Shown one piece after another: positions 1-6,917 of a stretch of DNA of 16,639 nucleotides. Position 1 is the first letter of the stretch, and every line of letters begins with the position of its first letter. This DNA comes from JABFSS01 sp964449445. GTDB lineage: Bacteria; Patescibacteriota; Gracilibacteria; Peribacterales; Peribacteraceae. The notes below the pieces were generated by a model. That model saw only the letters and a list, made by a program, of their open reading frames with translations, was not told where the DNA came from and did not search any database. The stretch is taken from positions 1-16,639 of the forward strand of contig CAYUZT010000016.1 in the NCBI GenBank assembly GCA_964449445.1. The letters run 5' to 3'. Made by a program: the position numbers and the translations under genes.

Positions 1-2501
1 ACCGTCGTCATATCCTGCGCGCTCACCGTACCCACGGACGCGGTGTTGCTGATGATCGTCCCATTGCTGATGCCACTATTGATCTGCACGATCACCGAGA
101 GCGTTACACTCTGGCTTGCAGCAATATTCAATCCCGACCACGTCACCGTATTGCTATTCCGTACCGCTCCTGAAGCAGAGAGGAAGGTCACATTGCTTGG
201 CAGAGTGTCTGTCACCGTCACCCCCGTCGCTGTAACACCGGAGGTGTTCCTTACGACAATGCTGTAATTCAACGTTTCTCCCGGTGCGGCCGTGGTCTTG
301 TTATCGGTCTTCGTCACCGTGAAGGTCGGAATCACTGTGGTCTGGATCGTCGTCGTGTCCTGCGCCTGGAATGATCCAACGTTTGCAGTATTCGTCAGCA
401 CTGTGCTATTGGTCACTCCTGCATTCACTGCGAGTACCACAGTCCGCGTGATTGTCTGATTCGGAGCCATGCTCGGGATCACGAAGGTCACCACATTGCC
501 CGCAAGCACTCCGCCGGAAGAAGAGAGGAAGGTGATGTTGCTCGGAAGCGTGTCGGTCACAGAGACATTGCTCGCAGCGCTTGCCGAAGTGTTGGTCACC
601 GTGATCACGTAGGTCAGGGTTTCGCCCGGAGCAGCTGTAGACTTGTTATCGGTCTTGGTAATGGTAAAGGTAGAGGGAGGACAGGTGACCGTCGTACTCA
701 CGACCGAGCTCTGGTTATTGGCAGAGTTCGGATCTGTAATGCTCGTCGAGACAGAAGCCTGATTGCTGATTGTCCCGTTACAGGAGAATGTTGAGGAAAC
801 AGTGAAGGCAATGACAACGGTCTTACTCTGACCGCTTATGAGACTGAAGTTATTGCACAGGACGTTTGCGCCATTGAGGATGCAGGATGCATCGCTTTGT
901 GCGGGAACGAAGGTCAGTCCTGTAGGCACCGCATCGGCAATCGTAACGTTCGTCGCCGTGTTCGGTCCGGCATTGGTCGCTGTCAGCGTGTAGACGATCG
1001 TGGATCCGCGTTGAATGGAACTTGCACCAGTTTTCGTAACGGAGAGGTCAGCTTGTTGCGCGACTGTCACCGTTGTTGTATCCGTAGCCTGAGCACCAGC
1101 GACATTCACTGTGTTCGTCAGAACTGTTCCATTTGCGGTTCCAGCATTCACTGTGATAACAACCGTACGCTGGACAGTTTGTCCTGCATTCAATGTCGGG
1201 ATGACAAACGTCACGACATTGCTCGTGAGTGTTCCACCTGAGGCAGAAACAAAGGTGGTGTTGCTTGGAAGCGTATCTGCCACCGATACAAAGCTCGCGT
1301 TCACCGCGGAGGTGTTTTGCACTGTGATCGCGTAGGTCAGCGTATCGCCCGGAGTCGCAGATGTTCTTCCGTCGGTCTTGGTGACGCTGAAGGTAGCGAC
1401 CGGGCAGGTGACGGTCGTCGAGACAACGGCACTTTGGTTATTGGCCGGGTTCGGATCTGTGGCACTCGTGGACACAGACGCCTGGTTTTGAATGACGCCG
1501 TTGCAGGTGAAGTTCGCGGGAACAGTGAAGGCGACGATGCGTGTGACGCTCTGCCCCGAGATCAGTGCCAGGTTGTTACACAGGATATTCACGCCGTTTT
1601 GGATACAGGAAGCATCGCTCTGCGCAGCATTGAAGGTCAGCCCGGAAGGAATTGGATCAGCGATCGTCACGTTGGTCGCTGTATCCGGCCCTGCGTTCGT
1701 CGCAGTGAGTGTGTAGAGGAGAGTGGAACCACGTTGGATGGAAGCTACACTGCTCTTTATTATGGAGAGATCGGCCTGATTCACCGCGACCAATACGGTC
1801 GTTGTATCCGTCGCCTGGATTCCGTTCACGTTTGCAGTGTTCGTAAGTACTGTTCCATTCGCCGTCCCCGCGTTCACGGTCACGTTTACTGTTCTCGTAA
1901 TGCTCTGTCCGGCGTTGATTGCTGGGATCACAAAGGTCACGACGTTGCCTGCAAGTGTTCCGCCCGAAGCGGACACAAAGGTGACATTGTTCGGGAGCGT
2001 ATCTGTGACCGTTACGTTTGTTGCATTCGTCACCGACGTGTTGGAGACGCTGATCACATAATTGAGCGTGTCACTTGGAACGGTCTGCGTCTTACCGTCC
2101 GTCTTGTTGATGGTGAAGGTCGGAGCCGGGCAGGTGACCACTGTCGAGACAACAATGCTCTGGTTGTTGCCCGGGTTGTTGTCCGTTGCAGATGTATTGA
2201 TGCTTGCCTGATTCTGGATCGTTCCATTACAGGTGAAGGTCGAAGGCACCGTGAAGGAAACCGTTACCGAGGCGCTCTGGCCATTGGTCAGCGTGATGTT
2301 GTTACAAAGGACATTGCTACCGTTCTGGATACAGCTTATGGAACTGCCAGCTGCATTGAATGTCAAACCTGCCGGGATCGGATCGATCATCGTCACGTTC
2401 GTGGCGGTGTTCGGTCCAGCGTTCGTTCCCGTGAGCGTATAGGTCAGCACTCCTCCGCGGGCGACCGTGCTTGGACCCGTTTTGCTGATAGAGAGATCGG
2501 C
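1..2501 (-). other. DUF11 array of giant protein 1 (seven visible domains, continues left)
   Basis: Seven consecutive DUF11-like domains, alternating between two subtypes. The Cys-containing type starts ADLSI…K and carries CxQNG…LCNN, FTCNG and terminal TVTC. The Cys-free type starts TFT(I/V)xKTD and carries PGETL, NVTVTDTLP, NVTFLS, NGTVLTNTANV. The last two visible domains match two consecutive domains of giant protein 2. Positions 1-55 are identical to 8218-8272. The frame (codon start class 2 mod 3) is open to the left edge in the stretches I translated. Confidence 0.88.
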
Positions 2502-5500
2502 TTGGGATGTATTGAATTCATCATTGTCCTGATTACTGATACAGCCCGGATCAAGAGGGAAGTCGATGAGTCCGTCTCCATCGTTATCAATGGAATCCTG
2601 GCACTGTGCGCGCGGCAAGGTTTCATCATTGTCGTTGGCATCGCTGCAGCTGAAGTCGGCAGGGAAGTCCACGGCTCCGTCTCCATCGTTATCCACGCCA
2701 TCGCTGCACTGGACGCAGGTGATGGTGGTCGAGACAACTGCACTCTGGTTGTTACTTGGATTCGGATCCGTTGCAGAGGTTGAGACAGATGCTTGGTTCT
2801 GGACATTTCCGTTACAGGTGAAGGTCGACGGGACGTTGAATGCCACAAGTACGGTCGTGCTTTGACCGTTTGTGAGCGTGATGTTGTTACAGAGAACAGA
2901 GCTGCCATTCTGGATGCAGTTACCCGAGCTTCCAGCGCTATTGAAGGTCAATCCTGCAGGAATCGGATCCGCAATCGTCACATTCGTCGCCGTATTGGGA
3001 CCACCATTCGTTGCAGTCATCGTGTAACTCACTACTCCTCCCCGGGCAACACTACTCGATCCCGTCTTCGTGATACTCAGATCCGCCTGGATACTATTAA
3101 ATTCATCATTGTCCTGGCGGCTGACACATCCCGGATCTTGTGGGAAGTCGATGAATCCATCCCCATCATTATCGATGGAATCCTGACAGGCTGCCCTCGG
3201 AAGGGTTTCGTCATTATCGGNNNNNNNNNNNNNNNNNNNNNNNNNNNNNNNNNNNNNNNNNNNNNNNNNNNNNNNNNNNNNNNNNNNNNNNNNNNNNNNN
3301 NNNNNNNNNNNNNNNNNNNNTCGCTGAACTACAGCTGAAGTCATTCGGGAAGTCGGTTGCGCCGTCTCCATCATTATCGATGCTGTCGCTACACTGGACA
3401 CACGTCACCGTCGTCGCAACGACATTGCTCTGATTATTCCCTGGGTTCGGATCGGTCGCAGAGGTCGACACACTTGCGCCATTGCTGATCACCGCCCCAC
3501 AACTCACCGTATTTGGCACAGTGAACGCCACCGTCACCGTTGCGCTCTGACCATTGCTCAGCGTGATGCTATTACAGAGAACAGAGCTGCCATTCTGGAT
3601 GCAGTTTCCCGAACTTCCCGCAGCATTAAAGGTAAGTCCGCTCGGAATCGGATCCGCAATCGTCACATTGGTCGCGGTATTAGGACCACCATTTGTCGCT
3701 GTCATCGTGTAGCTCACCACTGCACCACGGGCAACACTACTCGGTCCCGTCTTCGTGATACTCAAATCCGCCTGGATACTATTGAATTCATCATTGTCCT
3801 GACGACTGATGCATCCTGGATCCTGGGGGAAATCCACTAGCCCATCGCCATCGTTATCAATGGAATCCTGACACTGTGCTCTCGGAAGGGTTTCGTCATT
3901 ATCGGTCGCTGAACTACAGCTGAAGTCATTCGGGAAGTCGGTTGCGCCGTCTCCATCATTGTCCACGCCATCGTTACATTGGACACTATTGAACTCATTG
4001 TTGTCCTGGCTGCTTGCACATCCCGGATCCTGGGGGAAATCCACCAACCCATCCCCATCATTATCGATGGAATCCTGACNNNNNNNNNNNNNNNNNNNNN
4101 NNNNNNNNNNNNNNNNNNNNNNNNNNNNNNNNNNNNNNNNNNNNNNNNNNNNNNNNNNNNNNNNNNNNNNNNNNNNNNNGAAGGGTTTCATCATTGTCTG
4201 TTGAAGAAGTGCAACTGAAATCGTTCGGGAAGTCGGTTGCCCCATCACCGTCATTGTCGACACCATCGTTGCATTGGACACTATTGAACTCATTGTTGTC
4301 CTGTCTGCTGGAGCATCCGGGATCCTGGGGGAAATCCACCAACCCATCCCCATCATTATCGATGGAATCCTGACACTGGGCTCTCGGAAGGGTTTCATCA
4401 TTGTCTGTTGAAGAAGTGCAACTGAAATCGTTCGGGAAGTCCGTTGCTCCGTCGCCATCATTATCAATGCCATCCGAACATTGGGAAGTATTGAATTCAT
4501 CATTATCCTGGCGGCTGCTGCAACCAGGATCTTGAGGAAAATCTGTCAACCCATCCCCATCATTATCAATCGAATCCTGGCACTGGGCTCTCGGAAGGGT
4601 TTCATCATTATCGGTAGAAGAACTACAACTGAAGTCATTCGGGAAATCCGTTGCTCCATCGCCATCATTGTCCGCTCCATCGCTGCATTGGACAGTTACA
4701 ACATTAAATTCATCGTTGTCCTGACGACTGGAACAGCCCGGATCCTGAGGAAAGTCGCTGAGGCCATCTCCGTCATTATCGATGGAATCCTGACATGCGG
4801 CGCGCGGAAGAGTTTCATCGTTGTCCGTTGAAGAACTGCAGCTGAAGTCATTCGGGAAGTCCGTGGCACCGTCACCATCATTGTCCACGCTATCGCTACA
4901 CTGGACGGAGTTGAATTCATCGTTGTCTGTTGATGATGAGCAACCTGGGTCATTGGGGAAATCCGTCAGCCCATCTCCGTCATTATCGATACCGTCGGAG
5001 CATTGATTGACACACGTGGTGTTCGTATTCACTGGCGCACATCGCAAGCGTACAACCGAATCTGTTGCATCAGGATCCGCAGGAAGGGTGCTTCCAAAGG
5101 AGTCATAGACAATACCAACCGCAACGTTACCCGGAGGGCAGCTGATTTCATCAATGCTTTGGCCCCCTGGGGAAGTCAAATCTCCGGGCTGGTGCACATC
5201 CGTTACGGATGTGTCAAATCCGGATAATGAAATCTGGTTACACCCCGTTCCGATACCATCGATGGCATCGGCGCGGCTGGCATCGGTGATATGGCTGAAG
5301 TATACGGTTGAAACTGCGGTTCCTGAGATACAGTTGGGCTGTACCAGATTGGCGGGATACCGTGAGTTGCTGGTGAGGTCGCTATTGACGAAGTACGAGC
5401 CTTGCGCCCCAAGTGTACCGTTACTACTGAGTGTGCTGCACGCGATCGTCAAACCGTCAGTACTGTCGTTCCCTGCTTCGATACCGAGATACGCAACACT

Positions 5501-5767
5501 GGTGATCACCTGTCCTGCCGGGCAGTTGAACGTTCCCCCCGATGGTCTTGTAACACTATTGCCAAATTGGTCATTCTGGCTGTCAAATGAGTTTGGTGTA
5601 TTGAATGCACTTCCGAGTGATACTGTCGATGTACAGCTTTGAGCCTCTACAGTGGGGACAGTGATCCCAAGGATCTCTTGAGGAGACTGGGGTATGCTTC
5701 CCAATGGGATCCAAGACAGTGTCTGCGAGCAGATGCTCAGCAGGGCGAGCGCAGTGCGCTTTTGCAT
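1..5767 (-). CDS. Giant secreted repeat protein 1 (DUF11 domains plus DNDGDG repeats), 3' end beyond the window
   Basis: Probable secreted or cell-surface adhesin/stalk protein of at least about 1,850 residues. It starts with ATG at 5767: an in-frame TAA at 5804-5806 bounds the frame upstream and no other standard start lies between. There is no Shine-Dalgarno; the ATG follows a pyrimidine tract. Residues 1-42 look like a signal peptide (basic MQKR, hydrophobic about 5-22, possible cleavage after VEA at 42). Residues 43-254 are a Cys-rich N-terminal domain. Then come 11 Asp-rich units (5005-3772), a DUF11 domain, units 12-13, a DUF11 domain, units 14-15, and seven more DUF11-like domains running off the left edge. 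Two 100-N gaps shift the apparent frame: codons start at positions of class 1 mod 3 above 4179, class 0 between the gaps, and class 2 below 3221. Each change is what a true gap length divisible by three would give, so I read one intact gene. Ligand unknown; the adhesin role is inferred from architecture. Confidence 0.9.
2502..2711 (-). repeat. Asp-rich repeat block of giant protein 1, units 14-15
   Basis: A single 70-residue pair. The form A unit (CSDGVDNDGDG, AVDFPADFSC, NDNDETLPRAQ) and form B unit (CQDSIDNDGDG, LIDFPLDPGC, SNQDNDEFN) use PADF and PLDP variants, which are typical of giant protein 2 rather than of block 1. It is the last Asp-rich pair before the uninterrupted DUF11 array. 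Confidence 0.88.
2712..3086 (-). other. DUF11-like domain B of giant protein 1
   Basis: Cys-containing DUF11 subtype: ADLSITKTG start, GGPNTATNVTIADPIP, CIQNGSSVLCNN, FTCNG, then NQASVSTSATDP and a terminal Cys. It is close to domain A in sequence and sits between repeat blocks 2 and 3, so blocks and DUF11 domains alternate in this part of the protein. Confidence 0.85.
3087..3396 (-). repeat. Asp-rich repeat block of giant protein 1, units 12-13, interrupted by a gap
   Basis: One form A unit (CSDSIDNDGDG, DFPNDFSC) and one form B unit (CQDSIDNDGDG, FIDFPQDPGC, SRQDNDEFN). The 100-N gap at 3221-3320 falls between SCSSA and DNDETLP of the form A unit. Without the N run this is a single 69-70-residue pair like the one at 2502-2711. 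Confidence 0.85.
3221..3320. other. Assembly gap (100 N) inside giant gene 1
   Basis: Exactly 100 N. The flanks, ending tcattatcgg on the left and starting tcgctgaac on the right, are directly contiguous in an intact copy near 3896-3917. The true missing length is therefore either zero or a whole number of 207-bp periods. Codon phase shifts across the N run by the amount expected for a real length divisible by three. Confidence 0.93.
3397..3771 (-). other. DUF11-like domain A of giant protein 1
   Basis: A domain of about 125 residues starting ADLSITKTG, with GPNTATNVTIADPIP, CIQNG…LCNS, a Cys before an NGASVSTSATDPNPGNNQS stretch, and a closing TVTC. It is the Cys-containing subtype of the conserved DUF11/TIGR01451 repeat, a beta-sandwich common in large bacterial surface proteins. 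It separates repeat blocks 1 and 2. Confidence 0.85.
3772..5005 (-). repeat. Asp-rich repeat block of giant protein 1, units 1-11 (207-bp double-unit period)
   Basis: Eleven tandem units, mostly alternating between two forms. Form B is about 33 residues: CQDSIDNDGDG, DFPQDPGC, SRQDNDEFN. Form A is about 36 residues: CSDGxDNDGDG, TDFPNDFSC, TDNDETLPRAQ. One pair is 69 residues, 207 bp. Each unit has a DNDGDG core resembling EF-hand-like or thrombospondin type 3-like calcium loops, and two Cys. The block contains the gap at 4080-4179, where copies may have collapsed. Unit 1 is a hybrid (DFPNDPGC). Confidence 0.9.
4080..4179. other. Assembly gap (100 N) inside the repeat block of giant gene 1
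   Basis: Exactly 100 N. The right flank ends in DNDETLP and the left flank starts at CQDS of the next unit. Intact copies (for example around 4366-4390) show that only about 12 bp are missing, or 12 bp plus whole 207-bp periods. Codon phase changes across the N run as expected if the real length is divisible by three and 100 is a placeholder. Confidence 0.93.
5006..5641 (-). other. N-terminal Cys-rich domain of giant protein 1 with two CPxG…C halves
   Basis: Residues 43-254, before the first Asp-rich repeat. Two segments share a pattern: CPAGQVIT (Cys82) followed about 28 residues later by TIAC (Cys110), and CPPGNVAVGI (Cys210) followed by VRLRC (Cys243). Each has an acidic Asp/Ser stretch before the second Cys (GNDSTDG, DPDATDS). 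The paired pattern suggests an internally duplicated, disulfide-bonded beta domain, perhaps lectin-like. I cannot assign a named family. As the outermost N-terminal part of a possibly wall-anchored protein, it is a candidate binding tip (inference). Confidence 0.5.
5642..5767 (-). other. Predicted signal peptide of giant protein 1
   Basis: Residues 1-42 of the 5767 gene. A short basic n-region (MQKR) precedes a hydrophobic stretch (about residues 5-22, ALALLSIC…WIPLG). A further 20 less hydrophobic residues lead to a possible type I cleavage site VEA|QS at 42/43. This is long for a signal peptide, so an earlier cleavage or a retained membrane anchor is possible. The Cys at residue 13 lacks the small residue at -1 that a lipobox needs. 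Confidence 0.65.
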
Positions 5768-5802
5768 AAAAAGAAAGGGAATTGCAAGAAGCGCAATATA
5801 GT

Positions 5803-5832
5803 ATTACAATACTGAATTAGAATTATGGACAA
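5803..5832 (-). promoter_or_regulatory. Possible promoter of giant gene 1
   Basis: Minus strand: TTGTCC (5832-5827, four of six matches to TTGACA), 18-bp spacer, TGTAAT (5808-5803, five of six to TATAAT). The predicted start is near 5796, giving a leader of about 29 nt without a Shine-Dalgarno. A TTGTC element lies within the -35. Other weak candidates exist, so this is tentative. Confidence 0.35.
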
Positions 5833-5860
5833 AATCTTTCTTTGGCATATTTAATTACAA

Positions 5861-5904
5861 TTGTCAAAATCTCGATGAATCTATCATTCGTCTAAATTTG
5901 ACAA
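5861..5904. promoter_or_regulatory. TTGTCAAA…TTTGACAA inverted repeat upstream of giant gene 1
   Basis: Perfect 8-bp half-sites at 5861-5868 and 5897-5904, separated by 28 bp. The core TTGTC…GACAA also occurs as the dyad over the regulator promoter (6814-6842), so both may be sites for the TrmB-family protein encoded next door. A caveat is that TTGACA-like -35 sequences resemble this core and AT-rich spacers give chance matches. Confidence 0.35.
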
Positions 5905-5953
5905 CATGTCTATTTTCTTATTTATAATCTATTTATTGATTATTTGGGGGATT

Positions 5954-5978
5954 AAAAAAATCATCGAATGTACAATCG
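5954..5978 (-). terminator. Weak possible terminator of the regulator gene
   Basis: Minus strand, 23-49 bases after the regulator stop. A short imperfect dyad (CGATTGTACATTCG, 5978-5965, one central mismatch pair) is followed by ATGA and a run of seven T (5960-5954). The stem is short and AT-rich, so termination here is uncertain. Confidence 0.3.
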
Positions 5979-6000
5979 TTCCCCACTCATCCCTCAGAAT

Positions 6001-6786
6001 TTATGCTTTTTCGATGACCGTGCTGATTTTCCAGAGAGCCTCAAACCACGATCGAATCATCTCTGCAATCTGCTTATTTTCAATCCTAATGATCGTGTGT
6101 TGATGATCATAGGCAAAAAGGGCTACGTGATCTCCGTACACTATCGCATCTGAATGAAACGTTACTCCTACGGGCAATACTCGGTAGTTTAGCTCTTCTG
6201 TTGGCGGATGATCCTGAATAAGGCGTTCCACGGCAGAACCGCTCACAACAAGATCTCTCCCCTTCAAGAGTATTTTCTTCTTTTGGAACAGATATTCTGC
6301 TGTCGTCATTCCGAAGGTCTCGTACATCAATTGTGGGTTATACAAGCCAATAAATTCCTGAGAAAAGACTTCCCTGTACGTCTTTTTCATACCCTCGATT
6401 CCATGGAGTAGTGTGACTTTTGGAGTCGTTGCAATTGGGCTGACAAGTGACGAAAGCAAGGGGATAGCGTCCTGAATTTGTTGCTCAATACGATGAAATT
6501 TTGTCTGCATTTCCTGTGCGTGATTGATCAGTTTCTCTGGAGGTTCGGCAACGTATTGAATGATCTTTCCACTTTCCACTTCTGCAACAAATCCCTTTTC
6601 CTGGAGCTTATCGAGAATGAAGTAAATGCTCGTTCTTGGCTGTTTTGATGCCTTTGCTATGACGCTTACGGGAGCGGATTTCAGTGAGATAAGAGTGAGA
6701 TACACATCAATCTCTTTGTCATCTAAACCCATTCCTCGGAAGATATTTCGGATCACGATGAGCTGTTCACGAGAGAGAGGACTCAT
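6001..6786 (-). CDS. TrmB-family winged-helix transcriptional regulator
   Basis: A 261-residue protein with TrmB-family layout. An N-terminal winged helix spans about residues 12-80: a helical segment ending GLDDKEIDVYLTLI, the recognition region VSVIAKASKQPRTSIYFIL, helix LQEKGFV, and a wing around VESGKIIQYVAEPPEKL. A helical, probably coiled-coil linker follows at about 83-110. The C-terminal domain (about 120-261, from KVTLLHGIEGMKKTYREVF to the end) resembles the TrmB effector/PLD-like region. Known TrmB proteins bind sugars or other small molecules; the ligand here cannot be read. It is the only regulator in the window, between two giant surface-protein genes. The ATG at 6786 lies seven bases after a TATAAT box and has no Shine-Dalgarno, pointing to a leaderless mRNA. 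An inverted repeat over its promoter suggests autoregulation. Stop TAA at 6003-6001. Confidence 0.88.
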   Translation of the reverse strand: MSPLSREQLIVIRNIFRGMGLDDKEIDVYLTLISLKSAPVSVIAKASKQPRTSIYFILDKLQEKGFVAEVESGKIIQYVAEPPEKLINHAQEMQTKFHRIEQQIQDAIPLLSSLVSPIATTPKVTLLHGIEGMKKTYREVFSQEFIGLYNPQLMYETFGMTTAEYLFQKKKILLKGRDLVVSGSAVERLIQDHPPTEELNYRVLPVGVTFHSDAIVYGDHVALFAYDHQHTIIRIENKQIAEMIRSWFEALWKISTVIEKA

Positions 6787-6821
6787 ATATGCATTATATT
6801 ATAATATTGATAAATTGTCTA
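6786..6821 (-). promoter_or_regulatory. Promoter of the TrmB-family gene, predicted leaderless
   Basis: Minus strand: -35 TAGACA (6821-6816, five of six to TTGACA), exactly 17-bp spacer, perfect -10 TATAAT (6798-6793). The start is expected about seven bases later, at 6786, the A of the ATG. With no Shine-Dalgarno upstream, a leaderless transcript is the natural reading. A second overlapping TATAAT is at 6803-6798. Confidence 0.7.
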
Positions 6822-6842
6822 ATCTAGTATATATAGGACAAT
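6814..6842. promoter_or_regulatory. Candidate autoregulatory operator: ATTGTC-N17-GACAAT dyad
   Basis: Perfect 6-bp half-sites at 6814-6819 and 6837-6842, separated by 17 bp, with a partly symmetric AT-rich centre. One half overlaps the -35 of the leaderless promoter; the other sits at the expected start site of the upstream extended -10 promoter. Occupancy could block both, as expected for negative autoregulation. The link to the TrmB protein is inferred from position. Confidence 0.45.
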
Positions 6843-6848
6843 ACACCC

Positions 6849-6857
6849 ATTATATCA
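6849..6857 (-). promoter_or_regulatory. Second possible promoter for the TrmB-family gene (extended -10)
   Basis: Minus strand TGATATAAT: a perfect TATAAT at 6854-6849 with the TGn extension at 6857-6855, and no good -35. Predicted start near 6842, giving a leader of about 56 nt that contains the TTGTC/GACAA dyad. It lies just after the terminator of giant gene 2, so it could restart transcription there. Confidence 0.4.
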
Positions 6858-6870
6858 TCTCTTTTCTACA

Positions 6871-6899
6871 AAAATACACCTGCTCTGCAGGCGTATTTT
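6871..6899 (-). terminator. Rho-independent terminator of giant gene 2
   Basis: Minus strand, 19 bases after the TAA stop. Stem AAAATACGCCTGC (6899-6887), loop AGA, stem GCAGGTGTATTTT (6883-6871): 13 pairs including one G-U, then TTGT. The T-run is part of the lower stem and the structure is nearly symmetrical, so it could also work on the plus strand. It separates giant gene 2 from the regulator gene. Confidence 0.82.
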
Positions 6900-6917
6900 C
6901 CTTTCGTCCATTTCCCA

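Larger units (their letters stand above)
5768..6000 (-). promoter_or_regulatory. Intergenic region upstream of giant gene 1
   Basis: AT-rich spacer of 233 bp between the stop of the regulator gene and the start of giant gene 1. It holds a weak terminator-like element (5954-5978), a TTGTCAAA/TTTGACAA inverted repeat (5861-5904), a third TTGTC element (5828-5832, minus strand), a possible promoter (5803-5832), and a small perfect hairpin AGTATT-GT-AATACT (5800-5813). I see no gene in it; the short plus-strand frame starting at 5906 overlaps the regulator and looks spurious. Confidence 0.55.

Noticed and set aside
1317..2783. 488-codon open frame on the plus strand
   Set aside because: It is antisense to the DUF11 and Asp-rich coding of giant gene 1. 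Its translation (Arg/Cys/Val-rich, repetitive) simply mirrors the repeats, and it has no recognisable domain or ribosome-binding site.
2444..2908. 154-codon frame on the minus strand
   Set aside because: Wrong frame of giant gene 1: its Met/Thr/Arg-rich text repeats with the DNDGDG units and overlaps the true frame (class 2 mod 3) throughout.
3214..4503. Separate 429-codon gene on the minus strand
   Set aside because: Its first part is an out-of-frame reading and only the part after the N gap is real. It is the middle section of giant gene 1, displaced by the 100-N placeholder.
5729..5740. Lipoprotein signal (LLSIC) in giant protein 1
   Set aside because: The residue before Cys13 is Ile, not Gly/Ala/Ser, and the hydrophobic region continues past the Cys, so a lipobox is unlikely.
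5906..6103. 65-codon plus-strand frame starting MSIFLFIIYLLIIWG
   Set aside because: The hydrophobic start comes from AT-rich intergenic sequence, and the second part overlaps the end of the regulator gene antisense. No ribosome-binding site or other support.
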